Positions 24,812 through 31,915 of a stretch of DNA of 64,000 nt are shown here, piece after piece. The translations under genes were made by a program, and so were the position numbers. The notes under the pieces are model-generated. The model made no database searches and was not told the origin of the DNA. It saw only the letters and a list, made by a program, of their open reading frames with translations. Source of the DNA: an uncultured Prevotella sp. (GTDB lineage Bacteria > Bacteroidota > Bacteroidia > Bacteroidales > Bacteroidaceae); contig NZ_CAMJOS010000003.1 in NCBI RefSeq assembly GCF_946407605.1, positions 168,836 through 232,835 on the forward strand. Direction: 5' to 3'. Position 1 is the stretch's first letter, and every line of letters starts with the position of its first letter.

Positions 24812-26110
24812 ATGTTTCGTAACATTTATAGCAGTATCCTTGGGTTTTATTCTCAATCCGCTTTTAGGATTGGAATAGAGACTAACGTTACATTCAAGCA
24901 TATGAATGAGAAAGATTACTCTATTCTTGCTCATGAATACATGCATTTTTTGCAGGATATTACTACTTCATATGGTGCTTTCTGTGCTTATTCAATTTCT
25001 GAATATATAAAATCCGTTGCAGAAAGTATAAGAGATTCGAAAGACGGTACGATAGAAATACCTTATACACCTGAGCCAGGTGATGACAATGTATTCGCGA
25101 ATTATTATGTACGATCTCTGACATATGGGGATTATAATGAGATAAAGAGCGTTTCGGAATTAATAGAGATAAAGAATCTCCAAGAGGCTCTTGATTCTAA
25201 AGATTTAGATTCGTTTCCTGTAATCGAGCTGTTATTGAAAGATGGTGAAGGCAATCCGAAAACAGTATATTTTGGAGCATGTGCTGTTATGGAGAGTTTG
25301 GCGTATATGATGGAACGTTTCATCGCCCCTCTCAGTTTACCTTCTCCTGATTACCCATACGATATTGTTGAGAAGATTGTTGAAATGGTATATCCAGAGT
25401 TCGGAAATGAAGTTCTTAATATTATTGCCTTGTGCGATGTCTCTTTACTTACAAGTTCCCCTGGTCATACTCTCGTTTGTTATCTTGTTCAGTTTAAAGA
25501 AGACGCGTGGTTGCCCCAAAAACCAGAAGATGTATATGATAAAGTTTTAGCTGGCGGCTTTAAAGTGCAAGGGAGTAAACCATGTACTAGAACGTTCGAA
25601 GAGGAAATGAATGAGATGTGTCGGCTGTCAATAGAGTCCGCAAATTCGTATTTTGCTCCAGAACTTGTGAGATATAGAAAATGGATAAAAGAGACGTTTA
25701 CAAGGGGTTTTGAGCTTCGCTCTAAAAATCCATCATTCATGCTTGATATTGCCAGAGATGGTGACATTAGGAATAACAGAATACTAAAGTATTTGATTGA
25801 GGATTATTTTGGAACCCCAATAATAACAAATCCTTGGGGCGAGGCTACGATAAAATCACCAGTCGTACATTTTGATAGTGATTTCTTCTTGTTCCCAGCT
25901 ATAGGAGAAGTAATGAAACTATTTGAGTCAGGTGATTGCAATTGTTCTCTAAAAGAGTGTTGTGCGAGACTTGGTGGCCCTGGGGATGATATGTGTAATA
26001 CAGAGCCATGGAGCCATGAGGTGCGAATGGATAGGTTTTGCCCATATAGCCTGTTATGGCATAACTGGAAATTCAAAGGTTGCAAACCAATTAAACACCC
26101 TATTTCATAA
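24812..26110 (+). CDS. Uncharacterised protein with HEYMH metalloprotease-like motif
   Basis: 432 residues; the family is not recognised. HEYMH at residues 41-45 (in LAHEYMHFLQDITTSYG) fits the Zn-binding HExxH motif, and E279 or another downstream Glu could be a third ligand, but this cannot be fixed by eye. There is no signal peptide, so it would be cytoplasmic. Cys-rich sequence near the end (DCNCSLKECCARLGG) may bind metal or form a structural knuckle. The gene follows HA copy 2 by 9 bp. It could be a protease effector of an accessory system; that is inference. Confidence 0.65.
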   Translation: MFRNIYSSILGFYSQSAFRIGIETNVTFKHMNEKDYSILAHEYMHFLQDITTSYGAFCAYSISEYIKSVAESIRDSKDGTIEIPYTPEPGDDNVFANYYVRSLTYGDYNEIKSVSELIEIKNLQEALDSKDLDSFPVIELLLKDGEGNPKTVYFGACAVMESLAYMMERFIAPLSLPSPDYPYDIVEKIVEMVYPEFGNEVLNIIALCDVSLLTSSPGHTLVCYLVQFKEDAWLPQKPEDVYDKVLAGGFKVQGSKPCTRTFEEEMNEMCRLSIESANSYFAPELVRYRKWIKETFTRGFELRSKNPSFMLDIARDGDIRNNRILKYLIEDYFGTPIITNPWGEATIKSPVVHFDSDFFLFPAIGEVMKLFESGDCNCSLKECCARLGGPGDDMCNTEPWSHEVRMDRFCPYSLLWHNWKFKGCKPIKHPIS

Positions 26111-26303
26111 ATGGGGTGGAAAGACGAGCGTAGCTGGTCTTTAGAAATAGCGAAAGGCTCTTTGGGGCACGCCCAAATGTGCCTGAAGCGGAAAAGATAA
26201 ACAATCCTGCCGGATGTATATCGGGCAGACACCTATATCGGTGGAGGCAATGTGTCTGGAAGGCTCTTTGCATCCAGGGCGAGAGGGTGGGGAAAATATA
26301 TTA

Positions 26304-26387
26304 GCCCCCTACAGGGGCGGGTTAAAAACAATGATGATAATCGTAGGGGCAAGCCCCCTACGCTAAAATATTAAGCCCCGTTGGGGC
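26304..26387. repeat. Three consecutive CCCC/GGGG hairpins
   Basis: GCCCC/GGGGC at 26304-26318, CGTAGGGG/CCCCTACG at 26342-26362 and GCCCC/GGGGC at 26375-26387. They sit in the 304-bp gap before the PIG-L gene. The gap's first half (26111-26290) has no convincing gene, but AAGGCTCTTTG occurs twice in it (near 26152 and 26258), suggesting decayed duplicated sequence. Confidence 0.65.
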
Positions 26388-26414
26388 AAATCGATAATAA
26401 TTAAATATTACAAT

Positions 26415-27092
26415 ATGAAGTATCTTATAGTAGTGGCGCACCCAGATGATGAGGTGCTGGGTGCAGGAGCGTCGATTTATAAATGGACGCAACAGGGTGA
26501 TACAGTAGATGTGTGTATCATGAGTGCAGAAGCAAAGGCGCGTGCTTTCCGTCCAGAAGATAATGAGTTGGAAGATGATACGCACAAGGCACTGGCATAC
26601 ATCGGTGTGAACAAGGAGTATGAGGGCACATTCCCTAATATCGAGATGAACACGGTGCCTCACCTTCAGCTGGTGCAGCACATCGAAGGGGCCATCAAGG
26701 AATCTCAGCCAGATGTCATCATCACGCACCATCCTGCGGACACGAACAACGACCACCTGCAGACCTCAATGGCCTGTCAGGAGGCTATCCGCTTGTTCCA
26801 GCGCAGGCCTGAGGTGAAACGCGTAAAGGAGTTCTGGTATATGGAGGTGCCTTCGTGTACGGAGTGGAAGATCAATAATGCCATGCAGGACTTCGTGCCC
26901 AACTGCTACGTAGAGGTTGGCAAGGACGGTGTGGATGCGAAGATTAAGGCGCTATCGATGTATCGTGGTGTGATGCGTCCTTATCCTCATCCTCGTTCTG
27001 CGGAGTATATCTCGGGATTAGCAGCAGTGCGCGGTAGCCAGTGGGGCGTGAACTATGCTGAGGCTTTCGAGGTAGTACTGAGAAATTACTAA
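26415..27092 (+). CDS. PIG-L family N-acetylglucosaminyl deacetylase-like
   Basis: 225 residues. VVAHPDDEVLGAG at residues 6-18 is the diagnostic AHPDDE motif (Zn ligands and catalytic Asp), and ITHHPADTNNDHLQTS supplies the C-terminal His ligand. Family members hydrolyse N-acetyl groups from GlcNAc-containing conjugates. In a strain with an adjacent polysaccharide locus it may deacetylate a surface sugar. No signal peptide. It precedes a WbuC cupin gene, another O-antigen-associated family, after a likely terminator. Confidence 0.92.
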   Translation: MKYLIVVAHPDDEVLGAGASIYKWTQQGDTVDVCIMSAEAKARAFRPEDNELEDDTHKALAYIGVNKEYEGTFPNIEMNTVPHLQLVQHIEGAIKESQPDVIITHHPADTNNDHLQTSMACQEAIRLFQRRPEVKRVKEFWYMEVPSCTEWKINNAMQDFVPNCYVEVGKDGVDAKIKALSMYRGVMRPYPHPRSAEYISGLAAVRGSQWGVNYAEAFEVVLRNY

Positions 27093-27115
27093 TCGGTCGA
27101 TATGAAAGCTTTACT

Positions 27116-27135
27116 AAAAGCTATCTGGCTTTTTT
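27116..27135 (+). terminator. Rho-independent terminator after PIG-L gene
   Basis: AAAAGC (27116-27121), loop TATCTG, GCTTTT (27128-27133) ending in a six-T run. Short stem, but well placed 23 bp after the stop codon. Confidence 0.55.
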
Positions 27136-27168
27136 GTTCATATTTGTTTGTACCACAAAGAAGACATC

Positions 27169-27564
27169 ATGAAGATAACACAAGCGATATTGGATGAGTT
27201 GACGGCCAAGGCAAAGGAGAGCCCGCGGTTGAGGATGAACATGGACCTGAGGAACTCTAGTGATGATACATCACAGCGGATGCTGAATGCCATAGAGCCG
27301 GGATCGGTGGTGCCTATACATAGGCATAGGATGAGCTCCGAGACAGTGGTATGCCTGCGGGGTAGGTTAGTGGAGGAGTTTTACGATGACCTGGAGAGGA
27401 TTTGCACGGAGGCGATAGAGCTAAGCCCTAATGGGCCGGTGGTGGCACTGAACATCCCGGCAGGGCAGTGGCACACCATCCGTTCGCTGGAGTCGGGTAG
27501 CGTTATCATGGAAATGAAGGACGGGAGGTTTGAACCGACTCAGGACTGCGATATCCTTAGATAG
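27169..27564 (+). CDS. WbuC-family cupin-fold protein
   Basis: 131 residues from ATG 27169; an earlier ATG at 27148 would add seven poorly conserved residues. IEPGSVVPIHRHRMSSETVV (about residues 43-62) is the cupin 1 motif with His ligands and Glu, and NIPAGQWHTIRSLE is cupin 2. WbuC-like proteins are found with O-antigen genes, but their reaction is undefined. The gene is followed by a long field of short-unit repeats. Confidence 0.85.
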   Translation: MKITQAILDELTAKAKESPRLRMNMDLRNSSDDTSQRMLNAIEPGSVVPIHRHRMSSETVVCLRGRLVEEFYDDLERICTEAIELSPNGPVVALNIPAGQWHTIRSLESGSVIMEMKDGRFEPTQDCDILR

Positions 27565-27569
27565 TCAAG

Positions 27570-27902
27570 GGCACACAGAGATTTAAGGTCTCGCAGATAT
27601 ATTTAAGGTCACACAGAAATCACGGAAATCACGGAAATTTTTTTTGAGGGTCCCGCAGAGAGCAAGTTTTTTCTAAGGTCTCGCAGATATCGCAGAGAAC
27701 GCAGATATTTTTAATGTCACACAGAAATCACGGAAATCACGGAAATTTTTTTTGAGGGTCCCGCAGAGAGCAAGTTTTTTCTAAGGTCCCGCAGAAATAA
27801 AGGAAATTTTATTTAAGGGCACACAGATAGCACAGATAGCACAGATTTTTTTTAAAGTCCCGCTGAAGGTTTAGCTCGACGGCCCGAAGGGGAAAGTCAA
27901 AG
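27570..27902. repeat. Main short-unit repeat field, part 1 (with a 73-bp perfect direct repeat)
   Basis: Alternating modules: TCACACAGAAATCACGGAAA, TCCCGCAGAGAGCAAG plus T-runs, and TCTCGCAGATATCGCAGAGA. A 73-bp segment at 27608-27680 is repeated without change at 27716-27788, including its T8 and T6 runs, so a recent 108-bp tandem duplication occurred. No ORF of interest is present. Confidence 0.9.
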
Positions 27903-27933
27903 AAAAGAAATAGCAGAAATAGGAGGTAGGAAG

Positions 27934-28107
27934 ATGGAAGATGTTGTAGCTCGTTTGAAGGAGTTTATAGAGATGGAGGCAAGGTCTGGTTCTATGGATC
28001 CTGGGTGCATCACTCCGATGTATGTGTATAGGATGTGGGGAGGGCAGGTGCCTCTCGCAGAAATAGAAAGGGCGTTAGAAGAGGTGAGATCACACGGAGA
28101 ATTCTAA
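27934..28107 (+). CDS. Small uncharacterised protein within the repeat field
   Basis: 57 codons, MEDVVARLKEFIEMEARSGS and on to EEVRSHGEF. AGGAGG lies at about 8 bp before the ATG, stronger than most start sites here. The sequence is acidic and helical at both ends (LAEIERALEEV). The last codons run into a CACACGGAGAATTCTAA repeat, so the repeat supplies the stop codon. The family is not recognised, but the start site and composition argue for a real gene. Confidence 0.55.
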   Translation: MEDVVARLKEFIEMEARSGSMDPGCITPMYVYRMWGGQVPLAEIERALEEVRSHGEF

Positions 28108-28262
28108 GGTCACACAGAGATTTAAGGTCTCGCAGATATCGCAGAGAACGCAGATATATTTAAGGTCACACAGAGAATTCTAAGGTCACACAGATATCAC
28201 AGATATCACAGATTTTTTTAAAGGTCCCGCAGAAATAAAAGAAATAAAAGAAAATTTTTTCA
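28090..28262. repeat. Main short-unit repeat field, part 2
   Basis: Modules TCACACAGAGATTTAAGGTC, TCTCGCAGATATCGCAGAGA and TCACACAGATATCACAGATA in series, ending with TCCCGCAGAAATAAAAGAAA. It ends about 20 bp before the start of the RAYT-like gene. Confidence 0.85.
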
Positions 28263-28283
28263 AGATAAAGAAGGAAGGAAGAT

Positions 28284-29300
28284 ATGTCAGTAATTAAGCG
28301 TGAGAAATCGAAGATTGGGATGTACCATGTGCTGGCACAGGGTGCAGGAAACAATGAGTTGTTCCACGACGATGAGGATTATCAGGTGTTTGTGGAGTAT
28401 CTGGCAAAGCTGATGAAAGAGGCATGGGCGGAGGATGACGAGCCGGACAGACCATACTTCCATACGTATGCCTACTGCCTGACACCGAAGCAGTTCAGAC
28501 TCATCGTGAAGGAGGAGAAATACCAGGTGAGCGCGATCATGCAGAGCATCTCGCAGTTGTACTCGCGGTACTATTCGAGTAAGTACAACAGCTATGGGCC
28601 ATTGTACCGCAGACGGTACTATAGTGAGCCGATAAACGATGATGAGCGACTGGAGGTGGTGATGCGGTATGTGCATCAGGAGCCTGTGAGATTAAATGTC
28701 ACACAGAAAGAAATGTTTTCCGAGGTCACACAGAAATCACAGAAATCACAGAAAGAAGGTCACACAGATAGCACAGATAGCACGGATTTATTAAGTCCCG
28801 CAGAAATAAAAGAAAGAAAGGAAATATCTTTAGGCTCCCAGAAAGAAGGTCACACAGATAGCACAGATAGCACAGATAATTTTGAGGGCTCGCAGATAGC
28901 GCAGAAAACGCAGAAAGATAATGCGGAGGAGCTGGATGAGTGGGCATGGAGTAGCTGGCATGAGTATGTGGGGCTGGGGAGTGATCTGCCCATGGTGTGT
29001 GAGAAGCCTGACGCTTGTCATGATTTGACGGCGGAACAGTGGCGGGAATTGTTGAGTAAACCACTGCCTGAGGGGACGAAGTGCCTGGAACCGAAAGAGT
29101 ACCGCGCACCGAAGCCAACGGAGACTCAGGTGCTGAGTATGGTGCGACTGATGACGAGTGCCACGAACTGGAATGAGTTTAATACCTTCCCGAAAGATGA
29201 ACGCCTGAAAACCATCAAGCAGTTGCTGCAGAATGGGGCTTCTATCCGACAGATGGAGAAACTGACGGGGATTGGACGGGGAATCATACAAAATTTGTAA
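28284..29300 (+). CDS. RAYT-like (REP-associated transposase family) protein lacking HUH, with internal repeats
   Basis: 338 residues. Residues 12-138 follow the TnpA-REP/IS200-like pattern: YHVLAQGAGNNELFHDDEDY, AYCLTPKQFRLIV, YNSYGPLYRRRYYSEPI and MRYVHQEPVRLN. The site that is normally S-N-H-V-H is P-K-Q-F-R, so both catalytic His are replaced (Gln70, Arg72), while Tyr129 remains. Residues about 139-213 (QKSQKSQKE, DSTDSTD twice) are encoded by CACAG-type repeats, splitting the domain before WAWSSWHEYVG. The C-terminus has an HTH (NGASIRQMEKLTGIGRGIIQ). DNA nicking is unlikely, but repeat binding may persist. An AAGGAAGGAAG ribosome site precedes the ATG. Confidence 0.75.
   Translation: MSVIKREKSKIGMYHVLAQGAGNNELFHDDEDYQVFVEYLAKLMKEAWAEDDEPDRPYFHTYAYCLTPKQFRLIVKEEKYQVSAIMQSISQLYSRYYSSKYNSYGPLYRRRYYSEPINDDERLEVVMRYVHQEPVRLNVTQKEMFSEVTQKSQKSQKEGHTDSTDSTDLLSPAEIKERKEISLGSQKEGHTDSTDSTDNFEGSQIAQKTQKDNAEELDEWAWSSWHEYVGLGSDLPMVCEKPDACHDLTAEQWRELLSKPLPEGTKCLEPKEYRAPKPTETQVLSMVRLMTSATNWNEFNTFPKDERLKTIKQLLQNGASIRQMEKLTGIGRGIIQNL
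28698..28918. repeat. In-frame repeat block inside the RAYT-like gene
   Basis: TCACACAGATAGCACAGATA-type modules appear twice, with TCACAGAAA and TCGCAGATAGCGCAGAAAAC modules. Units of 9 bp keep the frame. The same modules flank the gene on both sides (28090-28262, 29307-29335). Confidence 0.88.
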
Positions 29301-29306
29301 ATTAAT

Positions 29307-29432
29307 GTCACACAGATACCACGGAAATCACAGATATATTAAACATTAACTATTTTCCCGTCACCTTTCACCCTTCACCCTTCACCATGATAAGGTCACA
29401 CAGAAATCACGGAAATCACAGAAATAGTTTTT
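29307..29432. repeat. CACAG-type units plus CACCCTT heptamers
   Basis: TCACACAGATACCACGGAAA at 29307, then TCACCTTTCACCCTTCACCC near 29361-29386 (7-bp units related to the array in the GH92 fusion gene), then TCACACAGAAATCACGGAAA near 29397. Two repeat families are interleaved here. Confidence 0.75.
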
Positions 29433-29459
29433 GAGGTATTAACAAAAACCGTAAAAACC

Positions 29460-29586
29460 CCATTAAAGAGATTGTACTCTTGTCAGAGTACTAACGGCAT
29501 CAGTGCAAATCTTCCTTACAAGCAAGCTTGCAGATAAGATTTCCACTTATCCCGTTACCCTTTCAGGGATTCAATCTCTTTAATGG
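29460..29586. ncRNA. Candidate branched structured RNA
   Basis: A 15-bp perfect closing helix, CCATTAAAGAGATTG (29460-29474) with CAATCTCTTTAATGG (29572-29586), encloses three perfect hairpins: TACTCT/AGAGTA with a TGTC loop (29475-29490), AAATCTT/AAGATTT (29507-29542, containing palindrome GCAAGCTTGC), and ATCCC/GGGAT (29549-29570). This is a four-way junction layout. No coding frame explains it. Class unknown; strand uncertain because the structure is symmetrical. Confidence 0.55.
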
Positions 29587-29661
29587 CAAAAACAATAAAA
29601 AACATGCTTTTTCAAAGTTCGCCTTGGCGATAACGAACAGAGATTTTTTAGGTGAGATAGG

Positions 29662-29697
29662 GAGAGCCGAGGATGCGGATGTGCATCCTCGGCTCTC
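29662..29697. terminator. 15-bp perfect GC-rich hairpin
   Basis: GAGAGCCGAGGATGC and GCATCCTCGGCTCTC around a 6-nt loop GGATGT. There is no T-run on either side, so it may be a 3' end of the structured RNA upstream, a protein-binding site or a mobile-element end rather than a standard terminator. Confidence 0.5.
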
Positions 29698-29804
29698 TAC
29701 GTATAGCACCGAAAACTTACGATTATTTGCACGAAAATAAAGAAAACTGCAAGAAAAAGTGTAGATTTTGGCATAAAGATTGCAATAATATCAGAAATAA
29801 TTAT

Positions 29805-29812
29805 TATTTTTG
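29805..29812 (+). promoter_or_regulatory. -7 box before the 50-residue protein gene
   Basis: TATTTTTG, 27 bp before the ATG at 29840. A TTG at 29780-29782 gives a 22-bp spacer, slightly long. Confidence 0.5.
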
Positions 29813-29839
29813 CACCCAGAATCAAATTATATTGTGATT

Positions 29840-29992
29840 ATGAATACTAATGCAAACAAACAGAGTAATGCTGCCATGGCTTTGGAAAAGGCTATGGAGG
29901 TAAGGCGTATGTGGATGCAGGCCTTGTCTGGAAAGATCAGCAAGAAGGAGTTGGATGCTAAGGGTATTCGTTTTATGGCTGTAGCAGAATGA
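29840..29992 (+). CDS. Small uncharacterised basic helical protein
   Basis: 50 residues from ATG 29840 (MNTNANKQSNAAMALEKAME and on to KGIRFMAVAE). An upstream in-frame ATG at 29810 overlaps the -7 box and is unlikely. The protein is basic with one long helix (AMALEKAMEVRRMWMQALSG). I recall no named family; similar small proteins seem frequent in Prevotella, but I cannot verify that here. A shared bidirectional terminator lies downstream at 30136. Confidence 0.65.
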   Translation: MNTNANKQSNAAMALEKAMEVRRMWMQALSGKISKKELDAKGIRFMAVAE

Positions 29993-30135
29993 CGGAACTG
30001 TCGCTATCGGCCATAAATGCCACCGCTCCTTATCGCTTGAGAAAATCTGAACTTTTGATAAGTTTGACAAGGACATTCACAAGGATGAACCTTGGGACGT
30101 TCATATTTCAGAATAAAGTTTCAACTATTACTGAT

Positions 30136-30176
30136 AAAGAACCAGCGGCAGGAAAAAAATCTGTCGCTGGTTCTTT
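30136..30176. terminator. Strong bidirectional terminator
   Basis: AAAGAACCAGCGGCAG and CTGTCGCTGGTTCTTT pair over 16 positions with one mismatch around a GAAAAAAAT loop, giving A- and T-tracts on both sides. It ends the unit containing the 50-residue protein and insulates the Lrp gene. The preceding 29993-30135 stretch shows nothing else. Confidence 0.85.
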
Positions 30177-30193
30177 ATTTGGAAAAAATGATG

Positions 30194-30201
30194 TATCTTT
30201 G
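30194..30201 (+). promoter_or_regulatory. -7 box of the Lrp-family gene
   Basis: TATCTTTG, 22 bp before the ATG at 30224. No correctly spaced TTTG is seen because the terminator stem occupies that region. Confidence 0.65.
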
Positions 30202-30223
30202 CAGCGGGAAATAGAAAAAAGAT

Positions 30224-30685
30224 ATGGAACAGATTGATGAGACCGACCTGCAGATACTGAGGACACTGCAGAGAAATGCGAAGTTGACAACGAAGGAACT
30301 GGCCGATGCGGTGCATCTGACCCCTACGCCCGTATTTGAACGTCAGAAGCGCCTGGAGCGTAAGGGCTATATCAAGAAATACGTGGCGGTGGTGGATGCC
30401 GAGAAGGTGGGGCTGGGCCTGCAGGTGTTCTGTAAGGTGAAGATGCAACAGATAAACCACGAGATTGCCGATGCCTTTGCCCGTCGTATCCGCAGGATTG
30501 ACGAGGTGACAGAGTGCTATAACACCTCGGGCGCGTACGATTATTTGCTAAAGGTACGCGCCCGAGATATGAAACACTATCAGGAGTTTGTGCTCAACAA
30601 ACTGGGTGAGATAGAGCATGTGGCGTCTATCGAGAGCACCTTCGTGATGAGCGAGCTCAAAAATGACTATGCCGTGAACATCTGA
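30224..30685 (+). CDS. Lrp/AsnC family transcriptional regulator
   Basis: 153 residues. The N-terminal HTH reads DLQILRTLQRNAKLTTKELA followed by VHLTPTPVFERQKRLERKGY, and the C-terminal RAM/effector domain includes VTECYNTSGAYDYLLKVRA. Such regulators form dimers and octamers and respond to amino acids. It is convergent with the macB permease gene, with only 3 bp between stops, so no regulatory link to the exporter is implied by position alone. Confidence 0.95.
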   Translation: MEQIDETDLQILRTLQRNAKLTTKELADAVHLTPTPVFERQKRLERKGYIKKYVAVVDAEKVGLGLQVFCKVKMQQINHEIADAFARRIRRIDEVTECYNTSGAYDYLLKVRARDMKHYQEFVLNKLGEIEHVASIESTFVMSELKNDYAVNI

Positions 30686-30688
30686 TGA

Positions 30689-31909
30689 CTATTCGTGGCG
30701 GATGGCCTCAATGGGATCCATACGTGCAGCCTTGACGGCAGGGAAATAGCCGAAGAGGATGCCGAGGGCCACGCAGACCAGGAACGACACGTAGATGCTC
30801 CATGCGGGCACGCTGCTGGGCATGCCGAACAGTGGCGTGAGGAAGGCACTGGCACTGCATCCCACGAGGATGCCGAGCAGACCACCGGTGACGCTGATGA
30901 GCACTGCCTCGATGAGGAACTGCAGTGAGATGACTGCTCCCGTGGCGCCTACCGCCATGCGGAGACCAATCTCCTTGGTACGCTCGGTGACGCTGACCAG
31001 CATGATGTTCATGATGCCGATACCTGCCACCAGCAGTGAGAAGGCTGCTGCCACCACGAGGATGAAGGTCACAGTATCCATGGTGCTCGACATGGTGTCC
31101 ATCATCTCGGCCTGAGAACGGATGGTGAAGTCATCGACAGCCTCGCCTTTCAACTTGTGGTTGTCGCGCAGCATCTGTGTGAGCTCCTCGATGGCTGCAT
31201 CTGTGAGCTCCTCGGTGAGTGCCGAGCAGACAATACTGGAGAAGTAGGTCTGGGCAGCGATACGCTTCATGACGGTGGTGTAGGGGGCCACGATGACGTT
31301 GTCCTGGTCCATGCCCCACGAGTTATAACCTTTGGACTTTAGCACACCGATGATACGCATGGGGATAGACTTGAAGCGGATGGTCTTGCCGATGGGGTCG
31401 ATATTGTCGCCAAAGAGCTCCTTGACAACGGTGGCACCCACCACACAAACCTTAGCCGCCTTCTTGATATCCTCCTCGGTGAAGCACTCGCCCTCTTCGA
31501 TGGTCCACTGACGGATGTCGAAATAATCGACCGACTCGCCATACATCGATGAGGTGGTGTTGTTATTGCCGTAGATGGCCTGACCGGAGGCAGTAACCTC
31601 GGGCGACACCTTCGACACAAATTTCTTCTCGCGCTCAATACGCTGGTAGTCAGCCATCTTCAGCGTCTGCATGGCAGAGGGGTCCTGGCGCACGCCACCA
31701 CGCATATCGGCTCCAGGACGGATGGTGAGAAGGTTGGTACCCATGGTGGAGAGCTCCTGTCGGATGCTTTCCTTGGAGCCCTGCCCGAGACTCATCATGA
31801 TGATGACTGCCGCCACACCGATGATGATGCCGAGCATGGACAGGAACGAGCGCATCTTGTTGTTGCCCACAGCCTTCAGGCTGACTTTAAAGAGATTTAA
31901 TATATTCAT
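30689..31909 (-). CDS. MacB-like ABC transporter permease (FtsX domain)
   Basis: 406 residues. An N-terminal membrane helix (LSMLGIIIGVAAVIIMMSLG, about residues 24-43) is followed by a periplasmic MacB_PCD domain, then three helices near residues 280-390 including AGIGIMNIMLVSVTERTKEIG, the FtsX core. MacB-type permeases use ATP for mechanotransmission rather than classical transport. Unlike E. coli MacB, the ATPase is a separate protein encoded 6 bp upstream. It works with the MacA- and TolC-like proteins of the same operon to export peptides, lipids or drugs. Confidence 0.95.
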   Translation of the reverse strand: MNILNLFKVSLKAVGNNKMRSFLSMLGIIIGVAAVIIMMSLGQGSKESIRQELSTMGTNLLTIRPGADMRGGVRQDPSAMQTLKMADYQRIEREKKFVSKVSPEVTASGQAIYGNNNTTSSMYGESVDYFDIRQWTIEEGECFTEEDIKKAAKVCVVGATVVKELFGDNIDPIGKTIRFKSIPMRIIGVLKSKGYNSWGMDQDNVIVAPYTTVMKRIAAQTYFSSIVCSALTEELTDAAIEELTQMLRDNHKLKGEAVDDFTIRSQAEMMDTMSSTMDTVTFILVVAAAFSLLVAGIGIMNIMLVSVTERTKEIGLRMAVGATGAVISLQFLIEAVLISVTGGLLGILVGCSASAFLTPLFGMPSSVPAWSIYVSFLVCVALGILFGYFPAVKAARMDPIEAIRHE

Positions 31910-31915
31910 AAGCCT

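Noticed and set aside
27570..28262. Possible CRISPR array
   Set aside because: The repeats are short direct units with no constant 24-40 bp repeat, no unique spacers of fixed length and no cas genes nearby.
29460..29586. Integron attC site or 6S RNA
   Set aside because: It lacks the attC core sites and spacing, and 6S RNA is a rod with a bulge rather than a four-way junction.
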